Source of the DNA: Methanocorpusculum sp. | GTDB lineage: Archaea; Halobacteriota; Methanomicrobia; Methanomicrobiales; Methanocorpusculaceae | Direction: 5' to 3' | Assembly: GCA_029986975.1 (NCBI GenBank) | Contig: DALTWR010000023.1 | Location: forward strand, 1-8,775 | Length of the DNA stretch: 8,775 nucleotides | Part shown: piece after piece, positions 5,470 through 8,775 of the stretch | How the letters are laid out: each line of letters opens with the position of its first letter | Position numbering within the stretch: the stretch's first letter is position 1 | The notes under the pieces: model-generated | Seen by the model: the letters and a program-made list of their open reading frames with translations, nothing else | The model's database searches: none | Told to the model about the DNA's origin: nothing | Program-made: the position numbers and the translations under genes

Positions 5470-7542
5470 TTAGTTACCTCCCTCAATCTTGGTAATCTTA
5501 ATTGCACATGCCTTGAACTCCGGAATCTTACAGACCGGGTCGAGTGCGTTGTGAGTCAGGTTGTTTGCCGGGCATTCAATGAAGTGGAACGGCATGAACA
5601 TGGTTCCCTTGCGGATAGTCGGCGTAACTCTTGCGTGAACCTTGATGGTATCACGGCGGGTAGTTGCGTTGACAAGTTCGCCATCGATGATGCCGAGTTC
5701 TTTTGCATCTTCAGAGTTAATTTCAATCCAGCCGGTCGGAACTTCTTTGTCAAGAGTCTCAGAGCGGCGGGTCATAGTTCCGGTGTGCCAGTGGAAGAGA
5801 CAGCGTCCGGTAGTGAATACATACGGGTATTCGTCATCCGGAACTTCTGCCGGCTCCTGCCATTCTGCCGGGAAGAAGACACCAAGTCCGTCTGCAGTGA
5901 GGAACTTTTCTTTGTGGAGAATCGGGGTTCCCGGATCTTCTTCGGTCTTGCACGGCCAGTGGAGTCCGTCAGGGGCTTCGAGTCTTGCGTAGTTCATTCC
6001 GTGGTACTGCGGAGTGAGGGTTGCCATCTCGTCGAAAATCTCAGAGTAGGAGTTCCAGTTGAACTGGTCTTTGTATCCCATTGCTTCTGCAATCTTGCAG
6101 ATAATCTGCCAGTCCGGAAGTGCCTGTCCGGGGGCTTCCTGTGCCTTTCTCCAGCGGATAACACGGCGTTCGGTGTTGGTCTGGGTTCCGTCACGCTCTG
6201 CGAAACAGGTTGCCGGTAAAATGACATCTGCGTAGTCACAGGTCTCGTTGTAGAAGATATCCTGTACAACAAGGAATTCGAGGTTCTCGAATGCTGCTTT
6301 AACGTGGTTTAAGTCAGGGTCAGAGAGAAGCGGGTTTTCTCCCATAATGTACATACACTTAAGTTCGCCCGGATTGTCAACTAAGACATTCATCATGACA
6401 GTGACTTCGTATCCGTTCTGCATCGGTGCAATTCCGTCAGGGAATTTCCAGCCGTCTTCGAACTTCTTGTGTGCTGCTTCGTCGGTGACTTTCTGGTAAC
6501 CAGTGAAGTTAACCGGAAGTGCACCCATATCGCATGCGCCCTGAACATTGTTCTGACCACGCAGCGGGTTGACACCTGCTCCCGGCTTTCCGAGGTTTCC
6601 GGTAATCATCTGAAGGTTTGCACATGCATGAACATTGTCAACACCCACGGTGTGCTGAGTAATACCCATGGAGTAGATTAATGCACAGCTGCCGGAGTTT
6701 GCAATCCAGTCTGCTGCCTGGTGGATGTCTTCAGGTTTGAGGCCGCAAATCTGTGCGACATTTTCCAGACTGTATTTGTCCTGCATGACGAGTTTTTTGA
6801 GTTCCTCGTATCCCTTGGTTCTCTTTTCGATGAATTCCTTGTCTTCCCATCCGTTTAAGATGATATCATGCATTAAACCGTTGAGAAGTGCTACATCTGT
6901 TCCGGAGTGGAACTGAAGGAATAAGTCTGCCTGGCTTCCGGTGATGGTGCTGCGCGGATCTGCGTAGATGTACTTTGCACCGGCTTTCTTTGCCATAACT
7001 TCGCGGCGTCCGATTAACGGGTGCTGCTCGAAGGTGTTGGAACCGATGATGAAGATACAGTCTGATTTTGCGATATCCGGAATGCTGTTGGTCATTGCAC
7101 CGGATCCGAAGGAACCTGCGAGACCTGCAACGGTGGATGAGTGGCACAGACGTGCACAGTGGTCAATGTGGTTGGTCTTGAAGACACCGCGTGCGAACTT
7201 CATCATTGCGTAGTTCTCTTCGTTAGAGACACGTGCAGAGGAAAGACAGCAGCGCTCAGACGGCTGGTATTTCTTGAAGTTTTCTGCAATGTAGGCGATT
7301 GCCTCATCCCAAGTTGCTTCTTCGAGTTTACCGTTTCTGCGGATGAGCGGTGTGGTTAACCGGTCCGGGGAGTTGATGAACTCATAAGCGTACATGCCTT
7401 TCGGGCATAATTTACCCTCGTTGACTGGGGATCTGGTGTACGGTCTGATGCCGACAACCTTTCCATCCTTGACAACAAGGTTAAATGAACATCCTGAACC
7501 ACAGTATGGACAGGAGCTCTGAACTAACTTAATATCAGTCAT
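5470..7542 (-). CDS. fdhA: Formate dehydrogenase alpha subunit (molybdopterin enzyme, Cys type)
   Basis: A 690-residue catalytic subunit that oxidises formate to CO2 and feeds electrons to FdhB and coenzyme F420, supplying reductant for methanogenesis. The N-terminal [4Fe-4S] site is formed by Cys11, Cys14, Cys18 and Cys46 (CPYCGSGC...CPKG), with the conserved Lys48 next to it. The metal ligand is Cys133 in HCARLCHSSTVAGL, encoded by TGC at 7144-7146; this is the position that is selenocysteine in some homologues. His134 follows it. Later segments typical of the molybdopterin oxidoreductase family include GVNPLRGQNNVQGACDMG, MGENPLLSDPD and a C-terminal dinucleotide-binding domain containing TGRCLFHWHTGTMTRR. 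There is no twin-arginine signal, so it is cytoplasmic. The ATG at 7542 has GAGGT at 7549-7553 six bases upstream. Its last codons (GAG GGA GGT AAC) form the ribosome site of fdhB. Confidence 0.97.
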   Translation of the reverse strand: MTDIKLVQSSCPYCGSGCSFNLVVKDGKVVGIRPYTRSPVNEGKLCPKGMYAYEFINSPDRLTTPLIRRNGKLEEATWDEAIAYIAENFKKYQPSERCCLSSARVSNEENYAMMKFARGVFKTNHIDHCARLCHSSTVAGLAGSFGSGAMTNSIPDIAKSDCIFIIGSNTFEQHPLIGRREVMAKKAGAKYIYADPRSTITGSQADLFLQFHSGTDVALLNGLMHDIILNGWEDKEFIEKRTKGYEELKKLVMQDKYSLENVAQICGLKPEDIHQAADWIANSGSCALIYSMGITQHTVGVDNVHACANLQMITGNLGKPGAGVNPLRGQNNVQGACDMGALPVNFTGYQKVTDEAAHKKFEDGWKFPDGIAPMQNGYEVTVMMNVLVDNPGELKCMYIMGENPLLSDPDLNHVKAAFENLEFLVVQDIFYNETCDYADVILPATCFAERDGTQTNTERRVIRWRKAQEAPGQALPDWQIICKIAEAMGYKDQFNWNSYSEIFDEMATLTPQYHGMNYARLEAPDGLHWPCKTEEDPGTPILHKEKFLTADGLGVFFPAEWQEPAEVPDDEYPYVFTTGRCLFHWHTGTMTRRSETLDKEVPTGWIEINSEDAKELGIIDGELVNATTRRDTIKVHARVTPTIRKGTMFMPFHFIECPANNLTHNALDPVCKIPEFKACAIKITKIEGGN

Positions 7543-7579
7543 AGCTAAACCTCGTATACTATTATTTTTCTTAGTTGCC

Positions 7580-7594
7580 TATATTAACCTTAGT
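7580..7594 (-). promoter_or_regulatory. Candidate fdhA TATA box and BRE
   Basis: On the minus strand TTAATATA (7580-7587) lies about 40 bases before the fdhA start and is preceded by a purine-containing BRE-like ACTAAGG. A transcript starting about 25 bases downstream would have a leader of roughly 15-20 bases carrying the GAGGT ribosome site. Confidence 0.55.
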
Positions 7595-7602
7595 GCGTTG
7601 TA

Positions 7603-7616
7603 TACCAGTTGTGGTA
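7603..7616. repeat. Inverted repeat upstream of the fdhA TATA box
   Basis: Perfect TACCA-GTTG-TGGTA dyad, 15 bases upstream of the putative fdhA TATA box on the minus strand. The position suits an activator or repressor site; the protein that would bind is unknown. Confidence 0.45.
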
Positions 7617-7631
7617 AATTTAAAAAATAAG

Positions 7632-7645
7632 TTAACTGATGTTAA
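7632..7645. repeat. Second inverted repeat upstream of fdhA
   Basis: Perfect TTAAC-TGAT-GTTAA dyad with the same 5-4-5 layout as the repeat at 7603-7616. Their centres are 29 bases apart, close to three helical turns, so dimers bound to both would face the same side of the DNA. The half-site sequences differ. Confidence 0.4.
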
Positions 7646-7777
7646 TTTATCAAATATCGTAAAGAGGGCATTTTACTGCCAAAATTAAATGAAAAAAGTT
7701 GTCGTCAACATAATATTATTAACTCATGATTTTCTTCCAAAAAAACAGGGGCATAAAAACGCGCAAAACAACCCACT

Positions 7778-7787
7778 GATAATTATC
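7778..7787. repeat. Palindrome upstream of tfx
   Basis: Perfect 10-base palindrome GATAATTATC about 60 bases before the tfx start and about 27 bases upstream of its TATA-like element. It is a possible operator, but it is AT-rich and could be chance. Confidence 0.3.
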
Positions 7788-7810
7788 GTATTGAGTTGAG
7801 GGGTGAGAAA

Positions 7811-7824
7811 AAAAGTATTTACGG
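7811..7824 (+). promoter_or_regulatory. Candidate tfx promoter
   Basis: A TATA-like GTATTTA at 7815-7821, preceded by an A-rich BRE-like run, is centred about 28 bases before the GTG start. That spacing predicts a leaderless or nearly leaderless mRNA, in keeping with the absence of a well-placed Shine-Dalgarno sequence. Confidence 0.4.
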
Positions 7825-7845
7825 TAGGAAGAGTAATTAAAAAAC

Positions 7846-8250
7846 GTGAAAGGACAACTTCTGACAGATCGTCAGAAACTTATTCTGCAGTATCGTAAAA
7901 GCGGACTGACGCAGAAGGAGATTGCAGAAGAGCTGCAGACGACACGTGCCAATATTACGCTGATTGAAAAATCTGCAAATGACAATATTGCTCTCGCAAA
8001 GGAGGCTCTTGAGTTTGTGTATTCTTTGGAGGCGAAACTGGTGTGTACGTTAAGCAAGGGTACGGATTTGAAGAATGAAATTTTTCTTATCTATAAAGCT
8101 GCCCAGCCATTGGGAATCAAGATTCAGTTTACTGCAGGTTCTCTTCTGAATTATGTTGCAACCTGCTGTCCGGAAAAACTGTATGAGGACATGATTAAAG
8201 AGGATATTCATGTCTATCTGAATAATACCGGCATCATTTACGTTTATTGA
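7846..8250 (+). CDS. tfx: Tfx-family DNA-binding transcriptional regulator
   Basis: A 134-residue protein with an N-terminal helix-turn-helix (about residues 6-44). The pattern LLTDRQKLILQYRKSGLTQ followed by EIAEELQTTRANITLIEKSA is characteristic of archaeal Tfx proteins, as is the following NIALAKEALE segment. The remaining 80 residues form the less conserved Tfx C-terminal domain. Tfx of Methanothermobacter binds DNA at the molybdenum formylmethanofuran dehydrogenase (fmdECB) operon, so the family is tied to molybdenum enzymes. Here it is transcribed divergently from fdhAB, which suggests it regulates that operon, its own gene, or both; this is inference. The GTG at 7846 is the only reasonable start, because an in-frame stop lies at 7834-7836 and the helix-turn-helix begins at once. 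No close Shine-Dalgarno sequence is present. Confidence 0.88.
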   Translation: MKGQLLTDRQKLILQYRKSGLTQKEIAEELQTTRANITLIEKSANDNIALAKEALEFVYSLEAKLVCTLSKGTDLKNEIFLIYKAAQPLGIKIQFTAGSLLNYVATCCPEKLYEDMIKEDIHVYLNNTGIIYVY

Positions 8251-8252
8251 TG

Positions 8253-8308
8253 TGACATTTTGCGGACGCGGTTTCGCAAATGTCATAGGGTTTATTTTTC
8301 TTTTTTAT
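8253..8308 (+). terminator. Terminator after tfx
   Basis: Three bases past the tfx stop, arms TGACATTTTGCG (8253-8264) and CGCAAATGTCA (8275-8285) form an 11-bp stem with one bulged T and a 10-base loop. A T-rich tract follows at 8291-8308. This is a good intrinsic-type terminator and argues that tfx is monocistronic, or at least separable from the next gene. Confidence 0.75.
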
Positions 8309-8379
8309 CTTCGGGTTCTGTGCGTTTTCCGGGAAGATGTTTTGCTGCGAAACAATTGGGCTTCCTGCGCGCTGTAATT

Positions 8380-8775
8380 ATGAGACATGTGTTTCTTCGA
8401 AAGAATTTTGCAGCATATAAAATTCATTTACCTTATGCCTCTCCAGAGCTTGCAAAACGTTTCAGGGTTGCTTCTATAAAACACATGGGGCATCACACAT
8501 TTGAGCTGCCGAATGGAAAAGATACTACGCTTCACTTTGAATCGGGGGCGATTTGTTCTGCGGGTATTGATAAGGATAAGTCTGTTCTGACGCTTGAAGG
8601 CACTGATATATATACTGTCCTTGACATCTATGCGTTTCTGGGGTTCGATTATGTTGTTGTTGAAGGGTTTAAGGAGATTGGTTTTCACTCGGCGGTTCTT
8701 GGAGAGTTGGATATGCCGTCTGTTCTTATTAGGAATCAGACGGTTGAAGAGGTTGTTTTGCGGGATGATGAGTTT
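8380..8775 (+). CDS. MobB-like molybdopterin-guanine dinucleotide biosynthesis protein, partial
   Basis: An open frame running off the window edge. From about residue 22 of the frame counted from the ATG at 8380 it resembles MobB, the GTP-binding accessory factor for making guanine-dinucleotide cofactor. Matching parts are PELAKRFRVASIKH with HMGHH (residues 22-39), NGKDTTLHFESGA (45-57), and YVVVEGFK (91-98), the Walker B-like strand. MobB normally begins with a P-loop about 20 residues before the IKH segment, but none is seen here. The first 20 residues (MRHVFLRKNFAAYK...) do not fit the family, and no Shine-Dalgarno sequence precedes the ATG. The frame stays open upstream to the tfx stop, so a GTG at 8320 or TTG at 8356 could be used, but they add no P-loop. 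It may be a decayed, truncated or frameshifted copy, or a divergent member. In related methanogens such genes can be fused to a MoaE domain, which would lie beyond the window. Confidence 0.65.
   Translation, partial: MRHVFLRKNFAAYKIHLPYASPELAKRFRVASIKHMGHHTFELPNGKDTTLHFESGAICSAGIDKDKSVLTLEGTDIYTVLDIYAFLGFDYVVVEGFKEIGFHSAVLGELDMPSVLIRNQTVEEVVLRDDEF

Larger units (their letters stand above)
7543..7845. promoter_or_regulatory. Divergent fdhAB / tfx promoter region
   Basis: This 303-base AT-rich region holds no gene. It contains promoter-like elements for both flanking genes and several small perfect inverted repeats: TACCA-N4-TGGTA (7603-7616), TTAAC-N4-GTTAA (7632-7645), GGCA-N6-TGCC (7667-7680), GTTG-N4-CAAC (7698-7709) and GATAATTATC (7778-7787). 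GTATAC also occurs twice (7554-7559, 7600-7605). That density suggests regulated divergent transcription, though short AT-rich repeats arise easily by chance. Confidence 0.6.

Noticed and set aside
5551..6219. Long plus-strand open frame (222 codons) opposite fdhA
   Set aside because: It lies wholly antisense to a strongly conserved gene, has no family resemblance and no promoter or ribosome site. It is a by-product of fdhA codon bias.
7144..7146. Possible selenocysteine site in FdhA
   Set aside because: The codon is TGC (Cys), not TGA, so this is the cysteine form of the enzyme.
8248..8250. Stop-codon readthrough joining tfx to the MobB-like protein
   Set aside because: A hairpin and T-tract terminator follows the TGA at once, and the intervening translation resembles neither family.
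8307..8340. P-loop-like GFCAFSGKM in a different frame before the MobB-like region
   Set aside because: It lacks Thr/Ser after GK, has the wrong G-to-GK spacing, no start codon, ends in a stop near 8406 and is too far from the IKH motif. It is more likely coincidence, although a decayed ancestor cannot be excluded.
1..8775. CRISPR array, tRNA/rRNA, insertion sequence, attachment site or Moco riboswitch
   Set aside because: No spaced repeats, cloverleaf, transposase or terminal repeats were found. The moaA leader is short and lacks the structured Moco RNA seen in bacteria.

Overview
The window looks like a piece of a hydrogenotrophic methanogen chromosome, most likely order Methanomicrobiales and possibly Methanocorpusculum. 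This is inferred from an F420-type formate dehydrogenase pair (FdhA/FdhB), an archaeal Tfx-family regulator, AT-rich archaeal-style promoters and moderate base composition. The genus is a guess; no rRNA or other marker is present. The theme is a molybdenum or tungsten enzyme together with the genes that build its cofactor.

Layout, left to right. 1-125: no gene I can assign; the part next to moaB holds a plausible terminator. 126-3959, all on the minus strand and read right to left: moaA, moaE, moaC, moeA, moaB. These are tightly packed with overlapping starts and stops, apart from a 74-base gap before moeA. 3960-4214: intergenic, with the moaA promoter region and the terminator behind fdhB. 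4215-7542, minus strand: fdhA then fdhB, one base apart. 7543-7845: a shared divergent promoter region rich in small perfect inverted repeats. 7846-8250, plus strand: a Tfx-family DNA-binding protein, followed by a hairpin and T-tract terminator. 8380-8775, plus strand and cut by the window edge: a MobB-like protein in which I cannot find the expected N-terminal P-loop.

How the genes fit together. MoaA and MoaC turn GTP into cyclic pyranopterin monophosphate. MoaE, with a MoaD partner not seen here, makes molybdopterin. MoaB-type adenylyltransferase and MoeA activate it and insert the metal. MobB is an accessory factor in forming the guanine-dinucleotide cofactor. The FdhA active site uses that cofactor to oxidise formate, and FdhB passes the electrons to coenzyme F420. 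Tfx homologues are linked to regulation of molybdenum formylmethanofuran dehydrogenase in Methanothermobacter, so a Tfx gene divergent from fdhAB suggests control of this locus. MoaD and MobA are not in the window.

Overall this is a coherent metabolic locus rather than a new kind of system. The points most worth a second look are the Tfx/fdhAB divergent promoter with spaced inverted repeats, the MobB-like frame without a Walker A motif, and the apparently truncated C-terminal extension of MoeA.
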